The notes under the pieces: model-generated
Databases searched by the model: none
Told to the model about the DNA's origin: nothing
The model's input: only the letters and a program-made list of their open reading frames with translations
Translations under genes and position numbers: made by a program
Source: Paenibacillus sp. H1-7
GTDB lineage: Bacteria; Bacillota; Bacilli; Paenibacillales; NBRC-103111
Reading direction: 5' to 3'
DNA length: 64,000 nt
Assembly: GCF_022354825.1 (NCBI RefSeq)
Contig: NZ_CP031168.1
Coordinates: 993,501-1,057,500, forward strand
Shown here: positions 45,851-55,098 of the stretch, piece by piece
Layout of the letters: each line of letters begins with the position of its first letter
Position numbering within the stretch: position 1 is the stretch's first letter

Positions 45851-47506
45851 ATGAACACCAACACCAATACGATTGCACAGCAGCCGTTATGGAGCAACGA
45901 GATGGATTGGACTGCGGCGCTGTACAAGCTGCGGCATGTGGAGCACGTGAAGGGGGAGCATGGCTTTTCGCTGCGGCAGCAGCTTTCGTTCTCTTATTTG
46001 CTCATAGTAGCAACGCACGGGAAAGGAACGCTGACGCTCGATACGGGCGAACACCGGCTGTCGGGAGCAACCGCCTATTGGTGCTCGCCTGAGCAAACGT
46101 TCGGCATCAAGGCGGAAGATGGGGACGGGCTGGAAGTGTATTTATTCCATTTCGACATGTACATAGAGCCGTCGGTGTCGAAGGGGGAGAGGCTTCTCCA
46201 TTTGATTGAAGAGAAGCGTGGCGAACAAGAAATCGCTGTGCATTCCCCGGGCGAGACGGCTATGCTATGCGAGGCGGTAATGGACAGCTATGCCAGCGAG
46301 CAGCGGGCGGAACGGTTTCGCCGCCAAATAGCGTTTCAAGAGCTGCTGTATGAGCTCATGAAGGAAGATGCTCCACCTGCGGATGGCGCAAATTCGGCGA
46401 TGGATCGGGCCAAGGAGCATATGGAGCGTCATTATGGCGACAGCTTGACGATTGATCAGCTGGGGAAAATCGCCGGAGTGAGCCCGAAATATTTTGTCGA
46501 GCTGTTCAAAAAGCTGTACGGGATCAGTGCGATCGACTATTTAACGGAGCTGCGTATGAACAAGGCGAAGCAATACCTGATTCAGTCGAATGCAAGGCTG
46601 AGGGATATCGCTCATCAGGTAGGGTACCAGGATGAGTTTTATTTTAGCCGCAAGTTCAAGCAGCAGGTCGGCGTCTCTCCGTCGGTGTATGTGAAGAAGA
46701 GGCAGCGGAAAATCGCCGCTTACGGCGCTTGGACGACCGGACATTTGCTGGCGTTGAACATTATTCCGTACGCTGCGCCGCTGCATCCCAAATGGACCGC
46801 TTACTACCATAACAAGTACCGCAACGAGATTCCCGTTCATCTGAGCGCCTTCAAAATCAACGAGCATTGGGAAGCCAACATCGAGAAGCTTCGCCAATCC
46901 GTACCGGACATGATTGTAAGCATGGATGGATTGCATCCGGAGGAGAGGGAGCGGCTAGAGCAGATTGGACATGTTCATTATGTGCCGCAAGCCGATCTGA
47001 ACTGGCGGCAGCAGCTCAAGCTGACTGCAGACTACGTAGGAGAAGCGAAGGAGGCCGACGAGTGGCTGAGCTCTTTTGACCGGCAAGTTCACTCCGTGCG
47101 GGAACGGTTGAGGCCGATCGTGCACAATGATTCGTTTCTGATCGTCAAAATCCACAAAGGGCAGCTGTACGCTTACTGCAATCGCGGGATCACGGACATC
47201 TTTTATGGCGAATTGCAGATGAAGCCTGCTTATGCGTACGCGTCTTCCGCATACAGCCACAAGCTTACGATAGAGCAGCTGCGCATGCTGCAGCCGGATC
47301 GGCTCATTTTGAACATTTGCCATGAAAGTGAAACGCTGGCCGCCTGGCAGCAGCTGCGTGACTCCATGGAGTGGCAGGAGCTGGAAGCGGTGCGCAGCCA
47401 AAAGACGTATGTGATCGACTCCGATCCATGGCGGGAATATTCTCCCATCGCCCATGGGCGGATGGTTGAGGATACGCTTCGACTCCTTTCCGGAAATCGT
47501 CCATGA
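45851..47506 (+). CDS. AraC-type activator fused to a siderophore-binding domain (Btr-like)
   Basis: A 551-residue protein starting at ATG 45851 with GGAGGAGAG upstream. An N-terminal cupin-like sensor (about 20-170) is followed by two AraC helix-turn-helix motifs (about 190-290: SLTIDQLGKIAGVSPKYFVE, RDIAHQVGYQDEFYFSRKFK). The last 250 residues resemble a FeuA-type periplasmic-binding fold (VSMDGLHPEERERLEQIGHV). This layout is that of B. subtilis Btr, which activates feuABC when ferric bacillibactin binds. The adjacent uptake genes and Fur boxes support a matching role: repressed by Fur, activated by an imported ferric siderophore. Confidence 0.92.
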   Translation: MNTNTNTIAQQPLWSNEMDWTAALYKLRHVEHVKGEHGFSLRQQLSFSYLLIVATHGKGTLTLDTGEHRLSGATAYWCSPEQTFGIKAEDGDGLEVYLFHFDMYIEPSVSKGERLLHLIEEKRGEQEIAVHSPGETAMLCEAVMDSYASEQRAERFRRQIAFQELLYELMKEDAPPADGANSAMDRAKEHMERHYGDSLTIDQLGKIAGVSPKYFVELFKKLYGISAIDYLTELRMNKAKQYLIQSNARLRDIAHQVGYQDEFYFSRKFKQQVGVSPSVYVKKRQRKIAAYGAWTTGHLLALNIIPYAAPLHPKWTAYYHNKYRNEIPVHLSAFKINEHWEANIEKLRQSVPDMIVSMDGLHPEERERLEQIGHVHYVPQADLNWRQQLKLTADYVGEAKEADEWLSSFDRQVHSVRERLRPIVHNDSFLIVKIHKGQLYAYCNRGITDIFYGELQMKPAYAYASSAYSHKLTIEQLRMLQPDRLILNICHESETLAAWQQLRDSMEWQELEAVRSQKTYVIDSDPWREYSPIAHGRMVEDTLRLLSGNRP

Positions 47507-47548
47507 CGATTCCGGATATTTTCCATGTTCTAAGGCAGGAAAACTCTC

Positions 47549-47575
47549 TATCATTATCAATGAGAATGGTTATCA
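47549..47575 (+). promoter_or_regulatory. Fur-box-like site before the siderophore-binding protein gene
   Basis: Overlapping ATCATTATCAATGAGAAT and AATGAGAATGGTTATCA half-site runs match the Fur consensus in both registers, less perfectly than the site at 45546. It probably allows separate iron control of the transporter genes. Confidence 0.6.
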
Positions 47576-47626
47576 ATTACAGGGCCATAGATTCAGATTA
47601 AGAAACAGAAAGGCGAAGGTGGGCAA

Positions 47627-48664
47627 ATGAAAAGCAAATGGACAGCCGGAGGGCTGGCTTTACTAGTGACATTATCGTTAACGGCATGCGGTACGAGCAG
47701 CGGAGGAAGCGCTCAAGGAGCTAACGGCGCGGGTTCGGCAGGAGGAGGCGCAGCGCAGACACCGACGCAAACGCAAGCTCCGGCAGCAGCGGGCGGCCAG
47801 GAGGCGAAGGCGAAGGCGAAGGCCAAGACGATGACTTTTTTGGATAAAACGTACACGGTGCCGGAGAAAGCCGAGCGGATCGTCATTACCGGAGCATTGG
47901 AATCGATGGAGGATGCGATGGTGCTGGGTATCAATCCAGTAGGCGCGATCAGCGTCTCCGGCAAGTTTCCCGATATGTTCAAGAGCATTACGGGTAAAGC
48001 GGTGTCGATCGGGGAGAAGACGGAGCCGAATTTCGAGAAAATATTGAGCCTCAAGCCGGATGTTATCCTTGGCTCGTCGAAATTCAAGCCCGAGGTAATG
48101 GAGCAGCTGTCCAAAATGGCACCGACCTTGCCGATGTCCCACATTTCGACAAACTGGGAAGCGAATTTACTGGCACTCGGGGAGCTTACGGGCAAGAAGG
48201 CGGAGGCTGACAAAGTGATCTCCCAATACCAAGCCGATTTGAAAGCGGCGAAGGCGCAGCTCGGAGAGAAGATGAAGGATAAGAAAATCGTCATCGTCCG
48301 CGTGCGGGCCGGCAGCCTGTACATCTATCCAGAATCCGTATTCTTCAATCCGTCGCTGTACGGGGAGCTGGGCTTTACCGTTCCTGCCGAGGTGAAGGCG
48401 GCGAAAGCGCAGGAGCTGATCTCCCTGGAAAAGTTCTCGCAGATGAACCCGGATTATGTGTTCGTGCAATTCTCTGAGGACGAGAATAAGGATGCGCCTA
48501 AAGCGCTGGAGTCGCTGCAGAGCAATCCGATTTGGAAAAGCATTGCAGCTGTGAAAAACAACAAGGTGTTCGTCAACGTAGTCGATCCTTTGGCGCAAGG
48601 CGGAGCTTCGTGGGGCAAAATCGAGTTCCTGAAAGCGGCAGTCGCGAAGCTGTCCGGATCTTGA
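47627..48664 (+). CDS. Ferric-siderophore-binding lipoprotein (FeuA/YfiY type)
   Basis: A 345-residue protein with the signal MKSKWTAGGLALLVTLSL and lipobox LTAC. A Gly/Ala/Gln-rich linker including (AK)n repeats follows to about residue 65. The body is a class-III helical-backbone binding fold: RIVITGALESMEDAMVLGI, EPNFEKILSLKPDVILGS, KNNKVFVNVVDP. It binds an iron-siderophore complex and feeds the two FecCD permeases immediately downstream (16 nt gap). No ATPase is encoded in the cluster, as in B. subtilis feuABC, which borrows YusV. Confidence 0.92.
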   Translation: MKSKWTAGGLALLVTLSLTACGTSSGGSAQGANGAGSAGGGAAQTPTQTQAPAAAGGQEAKAKAKAKTMTFLDKTYTVPEKAERIVITGALESMEDAMVLGINPVGAISVSGKFPDMFKSITGKAVSIGEKTEPNFEKILSLKPDVILGSSKFKPEVMEQLSKMAPTLPMSHISTNWEANLLALGELTGKKAEADKVISQYQADLKAAKAQLGEKMKDKKIVIVRVRAGSLYIYPESVFFNPSLYGELGFTVPAEVKAAKAQELISLEKFSQMNPDYVFVQFSEDENKDAPKALESLQSNPIWKSIAAVKNNKVFVNVVDPLAQGGASWGKIEFLKAAVAKLSGS

Positions 48665-48680
48665 TGCAGGTTGATGGGAT

Positions 48681-49688
48681 ATGCTATCTAAACGCGCATT
48701 AGCGATAGGAATATTGGCAGCAGCCCCGTTCGCTATGGCAGCACTCGTTGTATTGTCGGTGCTGTACGGGGCCAAGCAGATTGACGCCGGAACCATCGGG
48801 GACGCGTTCTTCCGCTTCGATGCGGATAATGTCAATCATCAAATTATTATGCACTCCCGACTGCCCAGAGTGCTGGGAGCGCTGCTCATCGGAGCATTCC
48901 TGGCCGTATCGGGAGCCTTAATGCAGGGGATGACAAGGAACTATCTTGCGTCCCCTTCTATTATGGGCGTGTCCGACGGCTCGGCGTTTCTGATTACGCT
49001 CTGCATGATCGTCCTTCCGGGAGCATCGTCGATGAGCATGATCTGGTTCTCGCTGATCGGCTCGGCCTTGGGCGTCGCCATCGTGCTCGGTGTCGCATCG
49101 GCGGTTCCCGGAGGCTTGTCGCCGGTTCGTATGGCCGTGGTCGGCGCGGTCATCGGAACGTTCCTGAGCAGCATTTCGGCTGCGATGGCCGTCTACTTCC
49201 AAATTTCGCAAAATATCGGCTTCTGGTATAATGCCCGGTTGCATGAGATGGAGCCGCAGCTGATCCGGCTGGCAATTCCTTTTGCGATAGTCGGACTTGT
49301 GATCGCGCTTCTCGTGTCCAAGTCCGTGACGATCCTATCACTTGGTGAAGAAGTATCCGCCGGTCTAGGGCAAAGAACGTTGCTGGTCAAATTGGCGGCA
49401 ACCGCCTCCGTCGTTATATTGACGGGAATCTCGGTGGCTCTGGCGGGAAAAATCGGCTTCGTCGGACTGATCGTGCCGCATATCGCCCGGTTCCTGATCG
49501 GGCTCGACTACCGCTGGATCGTTCCTTGCGCAGGAGTGCTCGGGGCGCTGTTTCTCGCATTGGCCGACCTGCTGAGCCGGTTCATGAACTATCCTTTCGA
49601 GACTCCGATCGGTATCGTCACTTCGATTATCGGCGTCCCTTTCTTCCTTTACTTGATCCGCAAGAAAGGGGGCGAGGCACATGCCTAG
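48681..49688 (+). CDS. FecCD-family iron-siderophore permease, first subunit
   Basis: A 335-residue protein with about nine membrane segments. SRLPRVLGALLIGAFLAVSG, ALMQGMTRNYLASPSIMGVS and GKIGFVGLIVPHIARFLIG are the standard FecCD motifs. The ribosome site before ATG 48681 is weak (GATGGGAT), so translation may be coupled to the binding protein. The last 8 nt overlap the second permease gene. Confidence 0.94.
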   Translation: MLSKRALAIGILAAAPFAMAALVVLSVLYGAKQIDAGTIGDAFFRFDADNVNHQIIMHSRLPRVLGALLIGAFLAVSGALMQGMTRNYLASPSIMGVSDGSAFLITLCMIVLPGASSMSMIWFSLIGSALGVAIVLGVASAVPGGLSPVRMAVVGAVIGTFLSSISAAMAVYFQISQNIGFWYNARLHEMEPQLIRLAIPFAIVGLVIALLVSKSVTILSLGEEVSAGLGQRTLLVKLAATASVVILTGISVALAGKIGFVGLIVPHIARFLIGLDYRWIVPCAGVLGALFLALADLLSRFMNYPFETPIGIVTSIIGVPFFLYLIRKKGGEAHA

Positions 49689-50706
49689 AAACTCGATGCT
49701 GCGTTTCTGGACGGTTGCGGCGACGGGGCTGCTCCTGTTTCTGGCGACCGTGTATATCAGTATAACGAACGGAGCCTTCGACATTCCGGTGAAGGATGTG
49801 TTCGGCACGCTGCTGCGAATTCACCCGAATCCGGACTATGATCTCGTCCTGTTCGATTTCCGTCTGCCCCGAATTGTCATTGCGGCGTTAGTCGGGCTTG
49901 GGCTCGGCATTGCCGGCGCCGTCATCCAAGGCATCACGCGCAACGGGCTGGCGGATCCCGGCATTCTGGGGATCAACGCCGGAGCGGGGTCGGCTGTGGT
50001 TCTGTTCATGCTCCTGTACCAAGGAAAAATGAGCGGAATCGGCTGGACTTCTGCGATGGCTATGCCATTGTTTGGCTGGGTAGGAGGCGTCGGCGCCGCC
50101 GTACTGATCTTCCTGTTCGCCTGGAGCAACGGAAGGCTTGACTCGCAGCGGTTGATTTTGTCCGGGATCGCCATTGCATCCGGTCTGGGCGCCTTCACGA
50201 TGTACATTTCGCTAAAGATGAATCCGCAGGATTTCGAAATGGCCACCGTTTGGCTGTCCGGCAGCGTCTGGAACGCGAACTGGCGGTTCGTCACGGCCGC
50301 CTTGCCTTGGCTCGTTGTGCTCGTTCCGTTCATCTGGTGGAAATCGCGCCTGCTCGATTTGTTCCAATTGCAGCGGGACAGTGCAGTAAGCGTAGGCGTA
50401 GCCGTCGACAAAGAAACGGTAATGCTGCTCTTGGCCAGCGTAGGCATTGTAGCCGCGTGCGTCTCCGTATCGGGAAGCATGGGCTTCGTCGGCTTGATGG
50501 CGCCTCATATCGCCAAGAGGCTGGTCGGTATTCAACACAAAAAGGTCATTCCGGTGTGCGGACTTGTCGGGATGGTGCTTGTGGTGGCGGCTGATTTTAT
50601 CGGCAAGACGATCTTTGCCCCGGTTACGCTTCCTGCGGGCATTGTCATTGCCATCCTGGGCGTTCCTTATTTCATTTATTTGTTGTTCCGCGCCAAAAGT
50701 CAGTAA
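49681..50706 (+). CDS. FecCD-family iron-siderophore permease, second subunit
   Basis: A 341-residue protein overlapping the first permease by 8 nt. FRLPRIVIAALVGLGLGIAG, AVIQGITRNGLADPGILGIN and GSMGFVGLMAPHIAKRLVG mark the family. It forms the channel with the previous subunit. An esterase gene follows after 13 nt with AAGGAGG. Confidence 0.94.
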   Translation: MPRNSMLRFWTVAATGLLLFLATVYISITNGAFDIPVKDVFGTLLRIHPNPDYDLVLFDFRLPRIVIAALVGLGLGIAGAVIQGITRNGLADPGILGINAGAGSAVVLFMLLYQGKMSGIGWTSAMAMPLFGWVGGVGAAVLIFLFAWSNGRLDSQRLILSGIAIASGLGAFTMYISLKMNPQDFEMATVWLSGSVWNANWRFVTAALPWLVVLVPFIWWKSRLLDLFQLQRDSAVSVGVAVDKETVMLLLASVGIVAACVSVSGSMGFVGLMAPHIAKRLVGIQHKKVIPVCGLVGMVLVVAADFIGKTIFAPVTLPAGIVIAILGVPYFIYLLFRAKSQ

Positions 50707-50719
50707 GGAGGATAAGCCA

Positions 50720-51490
50720 TTGAGAGGAACGATTTACAAGCAGTGGTTCGTCAATCGCGACATCTACGTCTATTTGCCGCCTTCCTACGAATCGAACAGT
50801 GCGGCGGCTTATCCTGTCGTCTATATTCAGGACGGAGATTATTTAATAATGGGTGCCGCCGAGCAGCTGGAGGAGAGGTTTGATCGCGGTGTTTTGCAGG
50901 AGCTGATTCTCGTAGGCATTGAGCCTATCGACCGCAACGATGAGTATACGCCATGGTATACGGACCCGATCTCGGACCGGTTCCCGACTCCGTGTCAGGG
51001 CCAAGGCGAAACGTATTTGCGTTTTGTCGTTGAACAGCTCAAGCCTTATATCGACGGCGCTTGCCGTACGAAGCGGGAGCCTGAGGCGACCGGAATAGCC
51101 GGAGCTTCCTACGGCGGGCTAATCACGATATATGCCGCCTATTTGTTCCCTGAAGTATTCGGCCGGTTCGGCCTGCTATCCGCCTCGTTCTGGTACGAAG
51201 GCATGATTGAATATGTGAGCAGCCATCCTATTCCGTCCAACGACAAGCGCTTGTTCATGTATGTGGGCAGTGAAGAAGGGGCCGGCAAAACAACGATTCA
51301 GATGCATATGGTGCCATACACGAGAGAGGCTCATCAGCAGTTTTTGGCTGGCGGATTTCCCGGGAAATCAATGAAATTCGTCGAAGAACCGGGCGGGGTA
51401 CACACCCATGAGTTTTTCATAAAATATTTCCCCGATGCGATGGAATGGCTGTATCCAGGCACGGATGAGACGAGAAATCCAAGGGAGTAG
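50720..51490 (+). CDS. Esterase of the Fes/esterase-D family (siderophore hydrolase candidate 1)
   Basis: A 256-residue alpha/beta hydrolase starting at TTG 50720 with AAGGAGG upstream; the frame from 50564 would run inside the permease gene. The nucleophile elbow is GIAGASYGGL (about 128) and the late His is in GGVHTHEFF. PVVYIQDGDYLI and ILVGIEPIDRNDEY fit the PF00756-type esterases that cut trilactone siderophores such as enterobactin or bacillibactin to release iron. It has no signal peptide, so it is cytoplasmic. It is one of two tandem esterases. Confidence 0.85.
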   Translation: MRGTIYKQWFVNRDIYVYLPPSYESNSAAAYPVVYIQDGDYLIMGAAEQLEERFDRGVLQELILVGIEPIDRNDEYTPWYTDPISDRFPTPCQGQGETYLRFVVEQLKPYIDGACRTKREPEATGIAGASYGGLITIYAAYLFPEVFGRFGLLSASFWYEGMIEYVSSHPIPSNDKRLFMYVGSEEGAGKTTIQMHMVPYTREAHQQFLAGGFPGKSMKFVEEPGGVHTHEFFIKYFPDAMEWLYPGTDETRNPRE

Positions 51491-51502
51491 GGAGTGCAAC
51501 CT

Positions 51503-52318
51503 ATGAAAGAGCAGGTGCTGGTAACAGGAGCGTCATATTTCGACCTGACCTCCGTGTCGAATCAGCGGGAGTATCGGATCTTCGTCGGCGCTCCCGACGG
51601 AGAGGCGCCCGAGGAGGGCTATCCGGTGCTGTACGTGCTGGACGGCAACGCTGTATTCTCTATCGTAGCGGAAACGGCAAGACTGCTTGGCGGCAACCAT
51701 CCTCGCGCTTTCGGCTCGCTGCTGGTCGTAGGGATCGGATACCCTTCGGCCGATTCCAGATCCGTTGAGCGCGTGTACGACTACACTCCTCCGGCTGACC
51801 CGTCTGTCCTGCCGCCGAGGAAAGACGGCAAGCCGTGGCCGCCTACCGGAGGATGCGATGAGTTTATTCGATTCATCGAGGAGCAGGTCAAGCCGCAGAT
51901 CGAGCGCCAATATCCGGTCAACCGCAGCCGGCAGTCGCTGTTCGGCCACTCGTTAGGCGGGCTGTTTACGCTGTATACGCTGTTCCGCAGGCCCGAGCTG
52001 TACCGCTCCTATATTGCGGGAAGCCCGTCCATCTGGTGGAATAACGGCAGCTTGCTGCAGGAAGAACAGGCTTTTGCCGACCGTATACAGCAAGCCCCGG
52101 CGGATGTAAGGCTGCTGCTATCGGCAGGAGAGCTGGAGCTGCATCATCCGATGCGGATGCTCGGTAACGCCGAGGACATGTATAACCGGTTGGCGAGCCA
52201 TAGCGGAGCGGGAGTAGACGCATCGTTCCATGCTTTTGCCGGTGAAGGACACCTTTCCGTGCTGCCTGCGTTGATCGGACGGACCGTGCAGTATGCATTG
52301 GAGAGAGAACACAAGTAA
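51503..52318 (+). CDS. Esterase of the BesA/IroE family (siderophore hydrolase candidate 2)
   Basis: A 271-residue alpha/beta hydrolase starting at ATG 51503 (GGGAG eight bases upstream); GTG 51494 is less likely. YPVLYVLDGNAVF, LLVVGIGYPS, the nucleophile elbow FGHSLGGLFTLYTLF (about 147), SPSIWWNNG and the catalytic His in GEGHLSVLP match BesA/IroE, ferric-triscatechol trilactone esterases. It follows the other esterase after 12 nt and ends the uptake operon before a strong terminator. Confidence 0.88.
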   Translation: MKEQVLVTGASYFDLTSVSNQREYRIFVGAPDGEAPEEGYPVLYVLDGNAVFSIVAETARLLGGNHPRAFGSLLVVGIGYPSADSRSVERVYDYTPPADPSVLPPRKDGKPWPPTGGCDEFIRFIEEQVKPQIERQYPVNRSRQSLFGHSLGGLFTLYTLFRRPELYRSYIAGSPSIWWNNGSLLQEEQAFADRIQQAPADVRLLLSAGELELHHPMRMLGNAEDMYNRLASHSGAGVDASFHAFAGEGHLSVLPALIGRTVQYALEREHK

Positions 52319-52356
52319 GCCATAGTTATGACGGATTCGCGCAACGCACTTGTACT

Positions 52357-52393
52357 TGCACTTGCCTTTGACGATAAGGCAGGTGCATTTTTT
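52357..52393 (+). terminator. Rho-independent terminator of the siderophore operon
   Basis: TGCACTTGCCTT pairs with AAGGCAGGTGCA (one G-U), followed by TTTTTT. Confidence 0.88.
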
Positions 52394-52413
52394 CATATAT
52401 AGCATTAATAAGC

Positions 52414-52471
52414 TCGGGGGCTCCCCCACAAAGCATCTGAGGGACTTCACACGAAAGCTCCACTTTGTTGG
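52414..52471. repeat. GGGGGCTCCCCC element, copy 1
   Basis: A 15-bp stretch, TCGGGGGCTCCCCCA (52414-52428), is identical to one at 57513-57527. In both places it overlaps the left arm of a longer dyad, here CCCACAAAG (52425-52433) with CTTTGTTGG (52463-52471), enclosing about 29 nt. No coding sense. Confidence 0.5.
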
Positions 52472-52605
52472 TTTATTTATTGCCGAGGGCCTGTGCTCAG
52501 CGGTCTCAACCTGCGGTTGAGAAAAATTTTACCAATTTCTACTACCGCGTGCTACCTTTTGGAAATCGCTTCCTATACAATCCAAATAGGGAGGCGATAA
52601 ACCGA

Positions 52606-53880
52606 ATGAACATCAACTACAGTAAAAATCTGAGCGAGCGCATCGCAGGCTACAGAAAGAAACGCGGCTTGACGCAGGAACAGCTGGCCCAGCGGCTCGG
52701 AATCACGTATCAGGCTGTCAGCAAGTGGGAAAACGGCCAATCGTGCCCGGACGTCATCCTGCTGCCGCTGCTATGCGATGTGTTCCAAGTGAGAATGGAC
52801 GAATTGTTCGGAAGATCGATGCAGCGGGATCATTTGCGCAAAGGATTGACGGCGGAGTATTTGTTCAACGGGGACGCTTGCGACAGCAGCGGGAACGGGC
52901 GCCATGGCACCATCATGGGGGCCGCTCCTTGTACAGACCGGTTCGGTAACGCGGACAGCGCGTACTTTTTCGACGGAAAGGACGATTACATCCTGGTGCA
53001 GCCGGCCCCGGACGTGTCTTCGGAGGCGTTCTCCTTATCGGTATGGTGCAGCTACAATGCCGACGCCCGGTTCAACGGCTGGGGTCACTGCATCGTCGCT
53101 CAGGACGGGCATCATATGCGTCGCGTCTTCCAGCTCAGCACCTTCAATACCCGGTTTGTGTTTCACCGGTTTATGCTGGAGCCGGATCTCCGCAGCGGAC
53201 CCTCCCTGCACAGAGAGCTCTGGTATCATCTGGCGGTAACCTACGACAATCAGGTGTTCAAGCTGTACCGCAACGGAGTTCTTGTAAGCGAACGGCAGGG
53301 GAGATTGAGGCCGGATACGGAGGAACCGCTGTATATAGGGAGAAAAGCGACGGATGAGCCGTACTTCTTTTTTCACGGGAAGATTGACGATCTGAGGATG
53401 TATAGCAGGGCGCTGTCCGCCGAGGAAGTGAACGAGCTTTATTTGGAGGATGGCTGGCAGCCTGTATCGGAGCATGAGACAGAGGATGAAGAACAGGAGA
53501 ATGCCCCCATTTTGGAGCGCGTTGAGGATATTCGGATGACGGTGCCGCAGGAGAACCTACGGGCAGTAATGGAATGGTACACGAGCCATCTTGGCTTTAA
53601 GCTGCATGTGAGGCATTATGAGGATTTGTATGTGTTAAGCCTGCAGACCGGTCCGTATTTGCTGCTGCACGGCACCAATGTCGATACAGGGGCGGGTACG
53701 GGCTATGCCGGGCTGCCAAGCCCTGTAATATTCAGAACAGGTCGGTCGATGGAATTGATCCAAAGCGAGCTGACAGCCGCCGGTGCCCGGATTCGGGAAA
53801 TACGAGACGGCGGGTTCGCCCAGTTCATGGATTTTCAGGATCCTTTCGGATACGAGTGGACGGTTATGCGGGAGAAATGA
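52606..53880 (+). CDS. HTH-LamG-VOC fusion protein
   Basis: A 424-residue protein starting at ATG 52606 behind AGGGAGG. Three modules are visible. Residues 5-60 are an XRE-type helix-turn-helix (RGLTQEQLAQRLGITYQAVS). Residues about 80-285 are a LamG/concanavalin-like jellyroll (YLFNGDACDSSGNGRHGTI, WYHLAVTYDNQVFKLYRNGV, GKIDDLRMYSRALSAEEVNE). Residues about 303-424 are a vicinal-oxygen-chelate (glyoxalase-like) domain (MEWYTSHLGFKLHV, FMDFQDPFGYEWTVM). There is no signal peptide, so the normally extracellular LamG fold is in the cytoplasm here. It is possibly a ligand-sensing transcription factor; ligand and targets unknown. It stands alone. Confidence 0.85.
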   Translation: MNINYSKNLSERIAGYRKKRGLTQEQLAQRLGITYQAVSKWENGQSCPDVILLPLLCDVFQVRMDELFGRSMQRDHLRKGLTAEYLFNGDACDSSGNGRHGTIMGAAPCTDRFGNADSAYFFDGKDDYILVQPAPDVSSEAFSLSVWCSYNADARFNGWGHCIVAQDGHHMRRVFQLSTFNTRFVFHRFMLEPDLRSGPSLHRELWYHLAVTYDNQVFKLYRNGVLVSERQGRLRPDTEEPLYIGRKATDEPYFFFHGKIDDLRMYSRALSAEEVNELYLEDGWQPVSEHETEDEEQENAPILERVEDIRMTVPQENLRAVMEWYTSHLGFKLHVRHYEDLYVLSLQTGPYLLLHGTNVDTGAGTGYAGLPSPVIFRTGRSMELIQSELTAAGARIREIRDGGFAQFMDFQDPFGYEWTVMREK

Positions 53881-53952
53881 TAGCAGACCGGTAGAGCGGT
53901 GCGGGAGTGGGGTTGCCGAATCTGATTGAATAAAATAAAAGAATGTAACGTC

Positions 53953-53989
53953 ACCTTGTCCATCATTGTCATGGGCAAGGTCCTTTTTT
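53953..53989 (+). terminator. Terminator after the HTH-LamG-VOC gene
   Basis: ACCTTGTCC pairs with GGGCAAGGT, followed by CCTTTTTT. Confidence 0.8.
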
Positions 53990-54141
53990 ATGTAAAAAAA
54001 TGGATAATAGGTCATTCATATATTAATAAAAAGTAAATCGGCGATAAATCTCATTAAACTCTTAATATCCGTTTGATTCTATGAAAACATTAGCTCCCTA
54101 TACTCATAAAGTGCAGTTCAGTTTTGGAAGGGAGATCAGCC

Positions 54142-55098
54142 ATGTCGTTAATAGACAATAATATATCGCTCCAGGCAGCACAATCCGCCCGTAAGCCAGC
54201 GGTCAAAAAACGCAGCCTTACATCGGTGCAATGGCGGGAGATCATACTCGCTTATGTGTTTCTGGCCCCGTCGCTGGCGTTGTTCGGCATCTTTCTGTTT
54301 TATCCCATGATCAAATCGGTCTATCTCAGCTTTCAATTGACCGATCCTCGCGGACGCGTCGCTGCTTTCGCCGGATGGGACAATTACATCGAATTGTTCA
54401 CCTCCGACAAATTTTATCAAAGCTTGAAGGTAACGCTATCGTTCACGCTGCTGACCGTGCCGCTCGGTATCCTGATCGCACTCGTGCTTGCTGCGCTGAC
54501 CCACAATAAGCTTCGCGGCATGCGCTGGTTCCAGCTCGCGTTCTCGATGCCGGTCGCCGTATCGGTCGGAACGGGCTCGATCATCTGGATGGTGCTGTTT
54601 CATCCGACGCTCGGCACGCTGAACTATTTCCTTACGCTCATCGGCCTGCAGCCTGTAGGCTGGCTGACCGATCCGGCTTTGGCGATTTTTGCGGTCTCCA
54701 TGATGACCATATGGATGAACCTTGGCTTCAACTATATCGTGCTGCTGAGCGGACTTCAGGGAGTGCCTGACGAGATTTACGAGAGCGCCAAAATCGATGG
54801 CTCCGGCCCGCTGCGGACGTTTTTCCGGATTACGCTGCCGCTCGTGTCCCCGACGCTGTTTTTTGTAGGTATCGTGTCCGTCATCTCCGCTTTCCAATCG
54901 TTCGGTCAAATTCACATCCTGACCAAGGGCGGACCTATCAATACGACGGACGTTATCGTCTTTAACATTTATCAGGACGCCTTCGTTAATTTCCGCTTCG
55001 GCATCGGAAGCGCTCAGGCGCTCGTGCTGTTCGCGATCATTTTGATCTTGACGATAGTGCAGTTCCGCTACTTTGAGAGGAAGGTGCATTATCAGTGA
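54142..55098 (+). CDS. ABC transporter permease, UgpA type
   Basis: A 318-residue protein starting at ATG 54142 with GGAAGGGAG upstream. About six membrane segments are present. The EAA loop reads EIYESAKIDGSGPLRTFFRI, and SVISAFQSFGQIHILTKGGP is characteristic of the UgpA subgroup of sugar and glycerol-phosphate importers. It is the first gene of a permease-permease-binding protein operon. A possible promoter (TTGATT, 20-bp spacer, TATACT at 54099) precedes it, with poor spacing. The stop overlaps the next start (GTGA). Confidence 0.9.
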   Translation: MSLIDNNISLQAAQSARKPAVKKRSLTSVQWREIILAYVFLAPSLALFGIFLFYPMIKSVYLSFQLTDPRGRVAAFAGWDNYIELFTSDKFYQSLKVTLSFTLLTVPLGILIALVLAALTHNKLRGMRWFQLAFSMPVAVSVGTGSIIWMVLFHPTLGTLNYFLTLIGLQPVGWLTDPALAIFAVSMMTIWMNLGFNYIVLLSGLQGVPDEIYESAKIDGSGPLRTFFRITLPLVSPTLFFVGIVSVISAFQSFGQIHILTKGGPINTTDVIVFNIYQDAFVNFRFGIGSAQALVLFAIILILTIVQFRYFERKVHYQ

